Shown here piece after piece: positions 37,518-47,941 of a stretch of 64,000 bases of DNA. The stretch is from the NCBI GenBank assembly GCA_020831965.1, contig JAFIFP010000009.1:62001-126000 (forward strand), in the 5' to 3' direction. Every line of letters starts with the position of its first letter. Position 1 is the first letter of the stretch. A model generated the notes under the pieces. It was given only the letters and a program-made list of their open reading frames with translations, searched no databases and was not told where the DNA came from. The position numbers were made by a program, and so were the translations under genes. This DNA is from Idiomarina sp. GTDB lineage: Bacteria > Pseudomonadota > Gammaproteobacteria > Enterobacterales > Alteromonadaceae.

Positions 37518-40184
37518 TTGAGCCAAACATCGCGTCCAAAAGTGTGGACCTTACTACAACACGGCTTTTGGCTATTTAATGCTTTGGGCCTCATTGCTGT
37601 GTTTATCTTGCCACGCACCACAGCTGCCACACTGCTTGTAGTCCTTTTGCTGGTCTCGCTTCTCTATGGTTGGCGCACTTGGTATGGGCGCCGCGAAAGT
37701 ACGGTGCATACGGCTACCGCATCTCCAGCATTCTTCGCTCCCGGTAGTACCCAATTACTCCAGCAAGTTTTTAACGATCTCCCCAATCGAGTTTACTGGC
37801 GTGACAAAGATCTTCGTTTTCTTGGCGCCAATCAAGCCTTCTTAAAAGACATTGGTCTTACTCGCCCAGAAGAACTCATTGGCAAACGCGATGAAGACAT
37901 TACGGCACTATCCAACACTCCTGACTTGCTCGAGCGGGATCGCATGACCTTCGAGCAACGACTAGCCAACTGTAATCGCGAGTTGGTTTTACAGTTCGGC
38001 GAGCACTCAGACAATCCGTCCGTCGACATTAATGAGCAACGCTGGGTCGAGCATTCCTGCGTACCGCTTTACGACGAGTTCGGCGATATTATTGGAGTTC
38101 TGGGTAGTTACTATGACATCTCAGGAATTAAAGCGGCCTCAGAGCAAATGGCTCGCGCGAAAGAAGCGGCAGAACGCGCCAAAGAAGACGCAGAGCAAGC
38201 GAACCAATCCAAGAGTGATTTTCTTGCCAACATGAGCCACGAAATCCGCACGCCAATTAACGCGATTGTTGGCATGGCAAACCTCACCATGAAAACCGAG
38301 CTGTCCGACAAACAGAAACGCTATATCAAAGTCATTGATAGCTCATCCAAAGCCTTGCTCGGTGTCATTAACGACATTCTTGATTTTTCGAAGATCGAAG
38401 CAAATAAGCTAACAATTGAGAGAATTCCCTTTGATCTTGATGAAGTTCTAGGAACTTTGGCAGATATGTTTGCGTATAAAGCATACGACAAAGATCTCGA
38501 GTTCATTATTAACTTACCTTCGAATATCCCAACCATGCTGATTGGCGACCCCATGCGCCTGAGTCAAGTCCTGATTAACCTCGTCAGTAATGCGATTAAG
38601 TTTACTGAAGAAGGTGAGATTAATGTGACCTGTACTTTGCTTGAGCAAACCGCCGAGAAAATCTATCTGAGAATTTCTGTTACCGACACAGGAATTGGGA
38701 TGGATGAAGAGCAACGTGCCAATTTATTCCAAGCATTTACCCAAGCCGATAGTTCAACCACTCGCAAGTTTGGCGGCACAGGACTGGGCCTAACGATCTC
38801 GCGCCGTTTGATTACTCTGATGCAAGGTGACATTGGGGTCACAAGCTCCCTTGGCCAAGGCTCAACATTTTATATTGAGTTAGCATTGCCACTGCAGTCG
38901 GCTCAAGACATTTCCCATCATCAACTATTACTGGAAAAGCTCGCAGGTACGCGCATTCTTGCTGTCGATGACAATCTGAGTACCCGCGAAATGCTCTATG
39001 AAACCCTGCAGTCGTACGGCATGGACGTGAAAACTGCACGGAACGGCGAGCAAGCTCTCGAATTTATCGAAGATGCGGACTCCTCGGGACATCCTTACCA
39101 GGTGGTACTTGTGGATTGGCGTTTACCGGGTATGGACGGCTTAACTCTGGTTGAACGTGTGCAACAACAAATTGCCGAGGAAGAGCGACCGCAGATGATC
39201 CTCGCGACCGGATATTATGCCGAGGAATTGGCTGAGAAAGCCAAACAGGTCGGTGCCTACGATTTTATTACCAAGCCCTATACGACCGCCACCTTGGCCC
39301 GCGTTATCTCGTCGGCTGTGTACCGCACACGTCACCATCAAACCGACGAAAATCAGCATCATGAGCAGGTTAATGAAGCCCTACAGCATGCGCCGCTGCT
39401 CGTTGTAGAAGACAATGAGATCAATCAGCATGTGGCACGAGAAATGCTCCAGAACCATGGCTTCATTGTTGATATTGCCAATCACGGTGCAGAAGCTGTC
39501 GCTATGGTGCAAGAAAAGCGCTATGCCATAGTGTTAATGGATATCCAAATGCCTATCATGGACGGTTATAAAGCCGCAGAAACTATTCGCCAACAATACA
39601 GCTACCAACAACTGCCGATTCTTGCGATGACAGCGAATGCCATGAGCGGTGACGTTGAAAAGTCTCTTGCAGCAGGTATGCAAGGACATATTCCAAAACC
39701 TATTGATGAGCTTCTGTTGTTAGATCAAATTAACAAATGGGCCGTACCCGGCCCTTATGAGAAACTCTTAACAACCGCCACTGAGCAAACTGCGACACCA
39801 ACGAATAGACGTTATCCACAAGTCAAAGGTGTCGACTTTGAGAGTGCGTTGGCGCGTTTGAACCACAATGCGGAACTCTATGTTCGGTTAGTGAATCAAC
39901 TCGTTTCACAGTATCGTCAAAGCGCGCTGAAGGCCTCCGACTTCATTTCAAAAGGTAAGTATGATGAAGCAAAGCGCTATTTTCATACGCTCAAAGGTGC
40001 GTCCGCTAATTTAGGACTGACCGTACTCACTAAAAAGGCAGCTATTCTCGAGAAGGCTGTTGGTGAAGGCGACACGGGAACTATGGCGGATCAAATTATG
40101 GGAATTGAAGGGCTACTTGATCACGCAGAACAAGCCGCGCAGGACTTATCAATTGCGCACACTGAGGAGAAACCGAACACATGA
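37518..40184 (+). CDS. Hybrid sensor histidine kinase with two receivers and Hpt domain
   Basis: 888 residues starting at TTG 37518, with AAGGAG 7 bases before it. Two membrane helices (about 15-31, 37-52) with almost no periplasmic loop. PAS domain (about 78-205), short coiled coil, HisKA with H241 (MSHEIRTPINAI), ATPase with QVLINLVSNAIKFTEEG and GTGLGLTISRRLI, receiver 1 (from about 475, VLVDWRLPGMDG), receiver 2 (from about 625, VLMDIQMPIMDG) and C-terminal Hpt with HTLKGASANLG. This is a complete BarA/ArcB-like phosphorelay in one chain, with no output gene nearby. The small membrane-protein gene at its 3' end overlaps it by 4 bases. Confidence 0.94.
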   Translation: MSQTSRPKVWTLLQHGFWLFNALGLIAVFILPRTTAATLLVVLLLVSLLYGWRTWYGRRESTVHTATASPAFFAPGSTQLLQQVFNDLPNRVYWRDKDLRFLGANQAFLKDIGLTRPEELIGKRDEDITALSNTPDLLERDRMTFEQRLANCNRELVLQFGEHSDNPSVDINEQRWVEHSCVPLYDEFGDIIGVLGSYYDISGIKAASEQMARAKEAAERAKEDAEQANQSKSDFLANMSHEIRTPINAIVGMANLTMKTELSDKQKRYIKVIDSSSKALLGVINDILDFSKIEANKLTIERIPFDLDEVLGTLADMFAYKAYDKDLEFIINLPSNIPTMLIGDPMRLSQVLINLVSNAIKFTEEGEINVTCTLLEQTAEKIYLRISVTDTGIGMDEEQRANLFQAFTQADSSTTRKFGGTGLGLTISRRLITLMQGDIGVTSSLGQGSTFYIELALPLQSAQDISHHQLLLEKLAGTRILAVDDNLSTREMLYETLQSYGMDVKTARNGEQALEFIEDADSSGHPYQVVLVDWRLPGMDGLTLVERVQQQIAEEERPQMILATGYYAEELAEKAKQVGAYDFITKPYTTATLARVISSAVYRTRHHQTDENQHHEQVNEALQHAPLLVVEDNEINQHVAREMLQNHGFIVDIANHGAEAVAMVQEKRYAIVLMDIQMPIMDGYKAAETIRQQYSYQQLPILAMTANAMSGDVEKSLAAGMQGHIPKPIDELLLLDQINKWAVPGPYEKLLTTATEQTATPTNRRYPQVKGVDFESALARLNHNAELYVRLVNQLVSQYRQSALKASDFISKGKYDEAKRYFHTLKGASANLGLTVLTKKAAILEKAVGEGDTGTMADQIMGIEGLLDHAEQAAQDLSIAHTEEKPNT

Positions 40185-40354
40185 TTCGATTACTATTCTT
40201 AATTCCATTGGGACTCTGCTTACTCTGGACACTCTATCTGCAGTTGAATGGCTATAAATTGCAAGATGGGAAGAAAGGTTATATTTACATTTTGATTGTG
40301 AGTGCAGTGATTGCACTCTTTTACACCTTGATGTGGTGGCTCACTAACCGTTGA
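40181..40354 (+). CDS. Small two-helix membrane protein, 57 residues
   Basis: ATG 40181 overlaps the TGA of the hybrid kinase (ATGA), with a GGAG about 11 bases upstream. The protein starts MIRLLFLIPLGLCLLW and has two hydrophobic helices (about 2-20 and 34-53) joined by a short polar turn with YKLQDGKKGYIYI; it ends WWLTNR. Codon use resembles its neighbours. No family could be named. The overlap suggests coupled synthesis, and the protein could act on the kinase in the membrane, but that is inference. Confidence 0.72.
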   Translation: MIRLLFLIPLGLCLLWTLYLQLNGYKLQDGKKGYIYILIVSAVIALFYTLMWWLTNR

Positions 40355-40373
40355 ATCGAGTCGGCATCTAACC

Positions 40374-40401
40374 GAAGGGCCAATCGTCGGACTGGCCCTT
40401 C
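40374..40401. terminator. Hairpin between convergent genes
   Basis: GAAGGGCCA (40374-40382) pairs with TGGCCCTTC (40393-40401) over a 10-base loop. No U tract on either side, so termination is likely but weakly supported. Confidence 0.6.
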
Positions 40402-40414
40402 AAGTCCATTCAGG

Positions 40415-41545
40415 CTAACCCACTAAGGCCAATAAAACCCCCGCTGCAACGGCAGAACCAAGCACACCCGCGACGTTCGGTCCCATCGCATGCATCAATA
40501 AAAAGTTCTGCGAGTCAGCTGCCAAGCCTTCTTTATTGACAACTCGCGCTGCCATGGGAACTGCCGATACTCCAGCGGCGCCAATCAGTGGATTAATGGG
40601 TGTCTTACTCACAAGATTCATTAACTTCGCCATCAGAATGCCGGCGGCCGTGCCAAAGACAAAAGCCAACGCCCCCAACACTAAGATCCCCAAGGTTTCT
40701 AAAGTTAGGAATGAGCCTGCGCTTAGCTGCGCACCAACCGCTAATCCAAGGAATATTGTCACCAAGTTAATGAGCTCGTTTTGAGCCGTTTTACTTAAGC
40801 GGTCAACGACGCCGCTCTCACGCATCAAGTTACCTAAACAGAACATTCCTACCAGCGGCGCAGCAGTCGGAAGCAGAAGCGCTGTAAGCAACAACACCAT
40901 CAGCGGAAACAAAATCCGAGCTCGCTTTGACACAGGCTTCAATTGTGTCATACGAATGGTACGTTCTTTCTTCGTGGTCAGTAAGCGCATCACCGGCGGC
41001 TGCAAAATAGGCACTAACGCCATGTAAGAATAGGCCGCCACCGCGATCGCACCGAGCAGTTCAGGAGCTATTTGGGACGATAAATAGATGGCCGTAGGGC
41101 CGTCAGCGCCACCAATAATGGCAATCGCGGCCGCTTGTTCAAGAGTAAAGTTCAAACCCGGTACCGCGTTCAGTGCAATCGCGCCAATGAGCGTCGCAAA
41201 AATACCAAACTGCGCTGCGGCGCCTAACAACAGCATGCGTGGATTGGCAAGCAGTGCACTAAAATCAGTTAATGCGCCAACTCCAAGAAAAATAAGTAAG
41301 GGAAATACCCCCGTACCAATTCCAACCTCGTAAAGCACATAAAGCAGCCCGCCAGGATCATTTAACCCTGCGAGTGGAATATTCGTGAGCACTGCACCAA
41401 AGCCGATAGGCAATAGTAAAAGAGGCTCAAATTTGTGGACTATAGCTAAGTAGACCAGCCCTAACCCAACGGAGATCATGAGCAACATGCCCCAGGTTAG
41501 CGACCCTACACCCGTGGTTTGCCAAAGCGTTAGCAAGGTTTCCAC
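40415..41545 (-). CDS. oadB: Na+-pumping oxaloacetate decarboxylase, beta subunit
   Basis: 376 residues, with a GTG start (41545) and AGGAG 7 bases before it. Nine or more membrane helices. The conserved pore segment [42 protein letters not shown] (split here around ADGPTAIYL and [10 protein letters not shown]) carries the Asp and Tyr implicated in Na+ transport. A second conserved block is [18 protein letters not shown]. It decarboxylates carboxybiotin and exports Na+. Third gene of oadGAB. Confidence 0.96.
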   Translation of the reverse strand: METLLTLWQTTGVGSLTWGMLLMISVGLGLVYLAIVHKFEPLLLLPIGFGAVLTNIPLAGLNDPGGLLYVLYEVGIGTGVFPLLIFLGVGALTDFSALLANPRMLLLGAAAQFGIFATLIGAIALNAVPGLNFTLEQAAAIAIIGGADGPTAIYLSSQIAPELLGAIAVAAYSYMALVPILQPPVMRLLTTKKERTIRMTQLKPVSKRARILFPLMVLLLTALLLPTAAPLVGMFCLGNLMRESGVVDRLSKTAQNELINLVTIFLGLAVGAQLSAGSFLTLETLGILVLGALAFVFGTAAGILMAKLMNLVSKTPINPLIGAAGVSAVPMAARVVNKEGLAADSQNFLLMHAMGPNVAGVLGSAVAAGVLLALVG

Positions 41546-41546
41546 G

Positions 41547-43352
41547 TTACACTCCTTTTAACGTCAACATGGGGTCACCAGAGCTGACACTAGCCCCTTC
41601 CGCTACCTTAATCTCATCGACCACACCCGCAAATTCGCTCCGTACCTCAGTTTCCATTTTCATCGCTTCGAGAATAAACACGACATCGCCAGACTCCACT
41701 TGCTCACCCGGCTTCACATTCACTTTCCACACATTGCCAGATAGAGGAGCGGAGATGGTCTTACTTTCACCGGAGGCGTCTGCATTATTATCTTGCTTAG
41801 GAGTCGTTTGAGAGCCGTCTTTTACCGCCGACTTGCCCGCCTCTTTGACACTGCTTAAGCTGCCGTCAGGCCCCACCTCAACGCTAAACATTTGGCCGTC
41901 AACGCGCACGTCAAAGCGTTCGGATTGACCTGGCGACAAAGGCGCTATTGGCTCTTCTGGTGCTTCCCCTGGCGCTGGTTCAAATGCGTCAGGATTATTG
42001 CGGTTCTGAAGAAACTTCAAGCCAATCTGTGGAAACAGGGCATAGGTTAAAACATCATCCACTTCATCTTTCGCTAAAGTGATCTTCTCTGCCTTCGCTT
42101 TCTTCTTCAGTTCTTTCGTTAATGCTTTGAACTCATCCTCTAAAAGATCGGCAGGACGACAGGTAATCGGCTCCTCACCTTTTAGAACTCGCTTTTGAAG
42201 TTCGGTATTCATGGGTGCCGCAGTCGCACCATACTCGCCTTTCAACACGCCCGCCGTTTCACGAGAGATCGACTTGTAGCGCTCTCCTGTGAGAACGTTC
42301 AATACGGCTTGGGTACCAACAATCTGTGACGTAGGAGTAACCAAGGGAATGAAACCAAGGTCCTCTCGCACTTTAGGAATTTCCTTCAGTACTTCATCAA
42401 ACTTGTCGAGTGCTCCTTGTTCGCGCAATTGATTTTCCATATTCGTTAACATTCCACCCGGCACTTGAGCGAGCAGAATACGCGCATCAATACCTTTCAG
42501 TGAGCCTTCAAACTGGGCATATTTCTTACGCACATCACGAAAGTGTGTTGCAATTCCTTCGAGCGCCTCGAGCGCAATACCTGTATCGCGCTCTGTACCC
42601 TCCACCATGGCGACTATGGTTTCAGTGGCTGAATGGCCATAGGTCATACTCATGGGCGAGATTGCGGTGTCGAGCATATCAATGCCCGCGTCAATTGCCT
42701 TCATGTAAGTCGCAGTACTCAATCCGGTTGTTGCATGGCATTGCATTGCAATAGGAATGGACACTCGTCGCTTGAGGCCAGAAATCAATTCATGAGCCTC
42801 ATAAGGACGCAGTAAACCCGCCATGTCCTTAATACAAATGGAGTGACACCCGAGACTTTCGAGCTCTTCTGCCATATCAAGCCATTTCTCTAAGGTATGC
42901 ACTGGACTGACGGTGTAGGACATGGTGCCTTGGGCATGACCATCATTCGCTATAGTCGCTTCGATGGCGGTCTTCAAATTTCGTACATCATTCATCGCAT
43001 CGAAAATACGAAACACTTCGATGCCATTTACGCGCGCACGCTCAACAAACTTTTTCACCACGTCGTCTGCATAGTGGCGATAACCTAGCAGGTTTTGCCC
43101 TCGCAATAACATTTGCTGAGGTGTATTCGGCATAACCTTCTTCAATTCTCTGAGTCGTTCCCAAGGATCTTCGCCGAGATAACGAATACAGGTATCAAAA
43201 GTCGCCCCACCCCAGCTTTCCATCGACCAATAACCGACTTTATCAAGTGCCTCGGCAACAGGGAGCATGTCTTCAAGCCGCACACGAGTTGCAAGCAGCG
43301 ACTGATGCGCGTCTCGTAGGACTAATTCGGTAATCTTTAAAGGTTGTGTCAT
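41547..43352 (-). CDS. oadA: Oxaloacetate decarboxylase, alpha (biotin) subunit
   Basis: 601 residues. Carboxyltransferase domain (about 1-260) with [12 protein letters not shown] and metal-site QCHATTGLS, conserved carboxylase domain (about 290-470), a Ser/Pro/Asp-rich linker, and a biotinyl domain at the C terminus with EAMKME, whose lysine takes the biotin. It transfers CO2 from oxaloacetate to biotin, giving pyruvate. ATG overlaps the oadG TGA by 4 bases; oadB follows after 1 base. Confidence 0.96.
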   Translation of the reverse strand: MTQPLKITELVLRDAHQSLLATRVRLEDMLPVAEALDKVGYWSMESWGGATFDTCIRYLGEDPWERLRELKKVMPNTPQQMLLRGQNLLGYRHYADDVVKKFVERARVNGIEVFRIFDAMNDVRNLKTAIEATIANDGHAQGTMSYTVSPVHTLEKWLDMAEELESLGCHSICIKDMAGLLRPYEAHELISGLKRRVSIPIAMQCHATTGLSTATYMKAIDAGIDMLDTAISPMSMTYGHSATETIVAMVEGTERDTGIALEALEGIATHFRDVRKKYAQFEGSLKGIDARILLAQVPGGMLTNMENQLREQGALDKFDEVLKEIPKVREDLGFIPLVTPTSQIVGTQAVLNVLTGERYKSISRETAGVLKGEYGATAAPMNTELQKRVLKGEEPITCRPADLLEDEFKALTKELKKKAKAEKITLAKDEVDDVLTYALFPQIGLKFLQNRNNPDAFEPAPGEAPEEPIAPLSPGQSERFDVRVDGQMFSVEVGPDGSLSSVKEAGKSAVKDGSQTTPKQDNNADASGESKTISAPLSGNVWKVNVKPGEQVESGDVVFILEAMKMETEVRSEFAGVVDEIKVAEGASVSSGDPMLTLKGV

Positions 43353-43624
43353 TTCTTCTCTCCCTGGTTCGACTGAGTGCGCCCTGAGCCGTGTTTCTGA
43401 CGATACTGAGACACAGCAACGCTCATCGCAGCCATGCGCGCAGCGTACTGTTTTGCCGACTCGGAGTCCGCCGAAGCTTTGGCTTTCGAGGCTTCATCAG
43501 TCGCGGCCTCTGGACAGAGACGAACCAATAGCAGCGTCAATAATGTGAGAACAATCAGAAATAGGAATACTACGCCAAGACCAGCCAGCATAAGTTCCAG
43601 AGCGTCAAAGAGTTGGTCACTCAT
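43349..43624 (-). CDS. oadG: Oxaloacetate decarboxylase, gamma subunit
   Basis: About 91 residues from ATG 43624 (43633 also possible). One membrane helix (about 9-32, LMLAGLGVVFLFLIVLTLL) and a charged cytoplasmic tail, the normal plan for OadG, which assembles the alpha and beta subunits. The usual zinc-binding histidine-rich tip is reduced to a single His in RQKHGSG. Position before oadA supports the call. Confidence 0.88.
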   Translation of the reverse strand: MSDQLFDALELMLAGLGVVFLFLIVLTLLTLLLVRLCPEAATDEASKAKASADSESAKQYAARMAAMSVAVSQYRQKHGSGRTQSNQGEKK

Positions 43625-43782
43625 GTTTTGCATCCATCCGTGCCCATCAGAACGCAATGAGCGCGTTCTTCGATGTCCTGATAGTAAGTAAAACACCAGT
43701 GTAATGAAAGCACAGAAATAAGCGAGTCTAACGACCGTTATATTCGCCTAAGATTATGAATAATTGGGATAAACAGAAGAAA

Positions 43783-43859
43783 TGGCGCGCTCGGGAGGAC
43801 TCGAACCTCCAACCGCCTGGTTCGTAGCCAGGTACTCTATCCAGTTGAGCTACGAGCGC
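43783..43859 (-). tRNA. tRNA-Arg (anticodon ACG), copy 2 in transcript order
   Basis: 77 bases with encoded CCA. The acceptor stem GCGCTCG/CGAGCGC pairs fully; the anticodon loop CTACGAA gives ACG, read as ICG after deamination, for CGU/CGC/CGA. It differs from the neighbouring copy by three bases (D arm, variable region, T loop). Confidence 0.97.
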
Positions 43860-43892
43860 ATCGCATTTAGGTATTACTGGTGATTAAAGAAA

Positions 43893-43969
43893 TGGCGCGC
43901 TCGGGAGGATTCGAACCTCCGACCGCCTGGTTCGTAGCCAGGTACTCTATCCAGCTGAGCTACGAGCGC
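43893..43969 (-). tRNA. tRNA-Arg (anticodon ACG), copy 1 in transcript order
   Basis: 77 bases with encoded CCA and a complete cloverleaf; anticodon ACG. 33 bases separate it from the next copy, whose spacer begins with the same kind of AT-rich linker. Confidence 0.97.
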
Positions 43970-43993
43970 ACACTAAATTCTTCAATCATTAAC

Positions 43994-44086
43994 TGGCGGT
44001 GAGGGAGGGATTCGAACCCTCGATAGGGCTATAAACCCTATACTCCCTTAGCAGGGGAGCGCCTTCAGCCGCTCGGCCACCTCACC
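43994..44086 (-). tRNA. tRNA-Ser (anticodon GCT)
   Basis: 93 bases with encoded CCA. The long variable arm (stem ATAGGG/CCCTAT) is typical of class II tRNA-Ser. The anticodon loop CTGCTAA gives GCU, for AGC/AGU codons. First in the three-tRNA transcript. Confidence 0.97.
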
Positions 44087-44103
44087 GCATGTTGTGGGCG
44101 TGA

Positions 44104-44131
44104 ATGATAGCGATTTGGCAGAGCATGTCAA
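44104..44131 (-). promoter_or_regulatory. Promoter of the tRNA-Ser-Arg-Arg transcript
   Basis: On the minus strand TTGACA (44126-44131) and TATCAT (44104-44109) are 16 bases apart, ending 17 bases before the mature tRNA-Ser 5' end. Confidence 0.78.
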
Positions 44132-44214
44132 CGATTTTTCTGAGAAGTCCGTTCAAGTGAGGGATATTTAGCCAAACCTAGGGATGGTCGAATGATTTTC
44201 CAACGATTTACAGA

Positions 44215-44242
44215 CATAAATAAAATCCGGCTTCGTGCCGGC
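44215..44242 (-). terminator. Intrinsic terminator of csrA
   Basis: Stem CCGGC/GCCGG around ACGAA, followed on the minus strand by ATTTTATTTAT, 18 bases after the csrA stop. Confidence 0.78.
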
Positions 44243-44259
44243 TCTTATTACGTACGAAT

Positions 44260-44448
44260 TCATTCAGACTCGGGAGTGCCGTCTTTCTCCTGTTGAATTC
44301 GCATGTAGATCTCTTCCCGATGCACAGAGACATCCTTGGGCGCATTGACTCCAATACGCACTTGGTTTCCCTTCACACCCAGAACAGTCACGGTGACTTC
44401 ATCACCGATCATGAGTGTTTCACCAACCCGGCGGGTTAAGATTAGCAT
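44260..44448 (-). CDS. csrA: Carbon storage regulator CsrA
   Basis: 62 residues beginning [27 protein letters not shown], with [18 protein letters not shown], the RNA-binding surface including the conserved Arg near position 44. It binds GGA motifs in mRNA leaders and controls central metabolism, motility and biofilm. Upstream of it, 44449-44722 contains its promoter region and no convincing gene. alaS-csrA adjacency is typical for gammaproteobacteria. Confidence 0.98.
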   Translation of the reverse strand: MLILTRRVGETLMIGDEVTVTVLGVKGNQVRIGVNAPKDVSVHREEIYMRIQQEKDGTPESE

Positions 44449-44722
44449 TTAGTTTGCTCCTTCAATACCGATTCCAAGTAGGCTTAAAACGGTCCTGTTC
44501 GCCGCTCTACTGCGCCCGCATAGTATCAATCCTGCGAGGAATGACACTATAACAGACCTCATAAGGTTGTATGTAGGCCTTTCGTCATAACTGTCAAAAA
44601 ATATTATGTGCGCTCGATTCGGCCTCTTACTTGAGGCTATTATGAGCATAGCATATGGATTAACGCGTGACGCTTACGAACCGTTTTCCGGATATAAAAA
44701 CCAAAAAACGCACTGTAAGCTC

Positions 44723-47329
44723 TTATGCTAATCGTTCTGCTAACCAAGCCGGTACTGCCGCGAGAGCACCATCAAGCTTCGCGGGCTCACTTCCTCCGGC
44801 TTGAGCCATATCGGGACGACCGCCCCCTTTACCACCTACCTGTTTTGCAACAAAGTTCACTAATTCACCCGCTTTCACACGTGTAGTCAGTGATTTTGTT
44901 ACGCCAACAATTAGACTGACCTTGCTGTCATCGCGAATCGCTAAAACCACAATACCCTCTTGTAAGCGGTTCTTGATGTCATCAACCATGTCGCGCAACC
45001 CTTTCGGATCACCACCCGGAATTTCCGCGATGATCGCTTTAACGCCTTCAATAAGCTGCGCGGAACTTAATAGTTCAGCTCCTGCATGCACTGACAATTG
45101 ACGTTGAAGCTCTGCCGCGTCTTTCTCAAGCTGCTTTTGTTTTTCAAGTACTTGCTCTATACGCTCAACCACGCCAGCTTGATCACTCTTCACGAGATTC
45201 GCTATGCGACGAAGTTGATTTTGTTGTTCCAAAGTATAAGAAAGCGCTTTGGCCCCTGTGAAGGCTTCAATCCGCCGCACTCCCGACGCAATACCTGCCT
45301 CGCTCACAATACGGAAGAGGCCAATGTCACCAGTACGCTGCACGTGGGTGCCACCACAAAGCTCCATCGAGTAAGAACCCATGCGAATCACACGCACTTC
45401 ATCGTCATATTTCTCACCGAATAACGCCATTGCGCCAGCCGCTTTTGCCTGCTCAATTGGCATCACGGAAGCTTCGAGTGCCCAGTTTTGAATAATTTGC
45501 TCATTCACTTGGCGCTCAAGTGTTTGCAATTCTGCAGCGGTAACCGCTTGAGGATGTGAAAAGTCGAATCGTAACCGCTCTTCATCCACTAACGAGCCTT
45601 TCTGATTCACATGCTCACCAAGCAAGTTACGTAAGGCAGCATGAATCAAATGAGTCGCCGAGTGATTCCGGCGGATCGCCTGACGGCGTTCCTCATTGAC
45701 CCGTGCTTCAACCGAGTCACCTACTTTCAACGCCAACACTGATAATCCTTGGTGGCCAATCGCCTTGCCAATAAACTGAGTATCAGTCACCATAAATGCG
45801 TTATCACCTTGCTGATGCAGCTCGCCGGTGTCGCCCACTTGCCCACCACTTTCTGCATAGAAAGGTGTCGCCGCGAGAACAATAGTGGCTTGCGTGTTAG
45901 GTGCAATGGCGTCAACAGCAGCACCATCCACGAAAATTTCTTTAATAACGCCGGTATCGGCATGTCTGTCATACCCACGAAACTCGGTAACCACTGCAGA
46001 AGTAAGTTGGGCGTTGTAATCGACTCCGAACTGAGAAGCTTGTTGCGCACGCTGTCGCTGTTCTGCCATTGCAGCGTCAAAGCCCGCTTGATCCACACTC
46101 ATACCCCGTTCGCGCGCAATGTCCGCAGTGAGGTCATAGGGAAAGCCATAAGTGTCATAGAGTTTAAAAGCCACGTCACCCGCTAGCACGTCACCTTCTT
46201 TTAAATCGGCCATCGCGTCTTCTAGCAAACTCAATCCACGCTGCACCGTGCGCGCAAATTGCTCTTCTTCTTGCTGAAGTGCTTTAACGATGGTCTTTTC
46301 TGCGCGGGCAAGCTCTGGATAAGCTTCTCCCATCAAACGCACGAGTTCGCTTACCAGCTTGTGGAAAAAGGGCTCCGAAGCACCTAATTTATGCCCGTGA
46401 CGGACCGCCCGACGGATAATCCGGCGCAACACATAGCCGCGCCCTTCATTCGAAGGTAACACGCCGTCAGTAATTAGAAACGAGCATGACCGGATATGGT
46501 CAGCAATCACTCGCAGCGACTGCGCAGTCAAGTCATCTGTATCGAGAATTTTAGCTGTCCGTTTAATCAGTGCTTGAAAAGTATCGGTTTCATAGTTCGA
46601 GTGCACGTGCTGCATCACTGCTGCAATACGCTCCAGCCCCATACCCGTATCGACCGAAGGTTTTGGCAACGGATCGAGGGTGCCGTCCTTCTGACGATTG
46701 AACTGCATAAAGACCAAGTTCCAAATTTCGATGTAGCGATCGCCGTCTTCTTCAGGAGTCCCTGGAGGTCCGCCCCACACATCAGGACCATGGTCGTAGA
46801 AAATTTCCGAACAAGGACCGCAAGGCCCCGTGTCACCCATTTGCCAGAAGTTATCTTTTGCGCCAATACGACTGATCCGCGCTTCGGGCACGCCCATTTC
46901 TTTGGCCCAGATGTCATATGCTTCATCGTCTTCTTCAAAAACTGTTACCCATAACTTCTCTTTGGGCAGTTTGAGTTCTTCAGTTAAAAACTGCCACGCA
47001 TACTGAATCGCCTCGCGCTTAAAATAATCGCCAAAGCTGAAGTTACCTAGCATCTCGAAAAAGGTATGGTGGCGCGCTGTGTAGCCTACATTCTCCAAAT
47101 CGTTATGTTTACCACCGGCACGAACACAACGTTGTGAACTCGTCGCTCGACTGTATCCACGATCTTCAACGCCCAAAAAGACATCCTTAAAGGGCACCAT
47201 GCCTGCATTGGTGAACAATAAGGTGGCGTCATTACCTGGAATCAATGAGCTGCTAGGAACAATTTCATGTCCCCGTTGGGCAAAAAACTGCAAAAATGCA
47301 GAACGAATGTCGGCGCTTGTCATACTCAT
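44723..47329 (-). CDS. alaS: Alanyl-tRNA synthetase
   Basis: 868 residues from ATG 47329 (47323 possible); the longer frame to 47395 lacks a Shine-Dalgarno. The catalytic domain starts [25 protein letters not shown] and has [32 protein letters not shown] in two blocks. The editing domain has the zinc-type [11 protein letters not shown] and [10 protein letters not shown]. The C-Ala domain ends [12 protein letters not shown]. Complete. Downstream of recX by 108 bases. Confidence 0.97.
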   Translation of the reverse strand: MSMTSADIRSAFLQFFAQRGHEIVPSSSLIPGNDATLLFTNAGMVPFKDVFLGVEDRGYSRATSSQRCVRAGGKHNDLENVGYTARHHTFFEMLGNFSFGDYFKREAIQYAWQFLTEELKLPKEKLWVTVFEEDDEAYDIWAKEMGVPEARISRIGAKDNFWQMGDTGPCGPCSEIFYDHGPDVWGGPPGTPEEDGDRYIEIWNLVFMQFNRQKDGTLDPLPKPSVDTGMGLERIAAVMQHVHSNYETDTFQALIKRTAKILDTDDLTAQSLRVIADHIRSCSFLITDGVLPSNEGRGYVLRRIIRRAVRHGHKLGASEPFFHKLVSELVRLMGEAYPELARAEKTIVKALQQEEEQFARTVQRGLSLLEDAMADLKEGDVLAGDVAFKLYDTYGFPYDLTADIARERGMSVDQAGFDAAMAEQRQRAQQASQFGVDYNAQLTSAVVTEFRGYDRHADTGVIKEIFVDGAAVDAIAPNTQATIVLAATPFYAESGGQVGDTGELHQQGDNAFMVTDTQFIGKAIGHQGLSVLALKVGDSVEARVNEERRQAIRRNHSATHLIHAALRNLLGEHVNQKGSLVDEERLRFDFSHPQAVTAAELQTLERQVNEQIIQNWALEASVMPIEQAKAAGAMALFGEKYDDEVRVIRMGSYSMELCGGTHVQRTGDIGLFRIVSEAGIASGVRRIEAFTGAKALSYTLEQQNQLRRIANLVKSDQAGVVERIEQVLEKQKQLEKDAAELQRQLSVHAGAELLSSAQLIEGVKAIIAEIPGGDPKGLRDMVDDIKNRLQEGIVVLAIRDDSKVSLIVGVTKSLTTRVKAGELVNFVAKQVGGKGGGRPDMAQAGGSEPAKLDGALAAVPAWLAERLA

Positions 47330-47437
47330 GAAATGCTTTCCTGCCAAAAAATTAATGTTTCCACTAGGTGTTTTCGCTAATGGAATAAGATTCAAAAAAT
47401 CGCTTTAAACTGGTTAAAATGCTATCACGAAAGAACG

Positions 47438-47941
47438 CTATAAAACAGCGTCCCACGGGTCTGGAACGTCGTTTTCACACTGGCTCATTGCCGCCCGAAT
47501 GTGGTCACCTAGAAAACCTCTTGAGGCAAGAAATCGCTGACGCCGTGCGTACTCTTTGCGGTCAGAACCCGCTGGACGTTTAAACCGTCGCTGCAAACAC
47601 TCCACTGCAAGCGCAAACCAATCAATCTCCGCCTCAGCCAGAACACGCTCTATTAGTTCGTTCTGAACCCCTCGTTGGTTCAGCTCGGAACGAATTTTCA
47701 GGGGCCCTTGCGACTGCAGCACCCGTTGACGTACAAAACTCTCACAAAAACGTTGCTCTGATTGCCATTCCCGCGCTTGTAGCGCATCCAGCACTCGGTT
47801 TGTCGCTTCTGCATCAAAACCCTTTTGAGTAAGCTTGCGGAACAGCTCTGTACGGCTGTGCTCGCGACGGCTCAATAGATGAACGGCACGCGCCTCGATA
47901 AGACTTTCATCCACCGCATCTTCCAGGTTCTTATTGTTCAC
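47438..47941 (-). CDS. recX: RecA regulator RecX
   Basis: 167 residues from GTG 47941, which overlaps the TGA of the preceding gene (GTGA). Three helical repeats: ARAVHLLSRREHSRTELFRKL, then RQRVLQSQGPLKIRSELNQRG, then the C-terminal ARRQRFLASRGFLGDHIRAAM. RecX caps RecA filaments. In most relatives recX follows recA directly; no recA is in this window and an agmatine-deiminase-family gene takes that place. Confidence 0.92.
   Translation of the reverse strand: MNNKNLEDAVDESLIEARAVHLLSRREHSRTELFRKLTQKGFDAEATNRVLDALQAREWQSEQRFCESFVRQRVLQSQGPLKIRSELNQRGVQNELIERVLAEAEIDWFALAVECLQRRFKRPAGSDRKEYARRQRFLASRGFLGDHIRAAMSQCENDVPDPWDAVL

Noticed and set aside
43783-43969. Duplicated tRNA-Arg as a trace of element integration
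   Set aside because: Both tRNAs are full length with three compensated differences and a common promoter. No integrase or direct-repeat end is nearby. Ordinary tandem tRNA genes.
44449-44649. 66-codon frame upstream of csrA
   Set aside because: No Shine-Dalgarno, no recognisable protein; the region is AT-rich and more likely the csrA promoter and leader.
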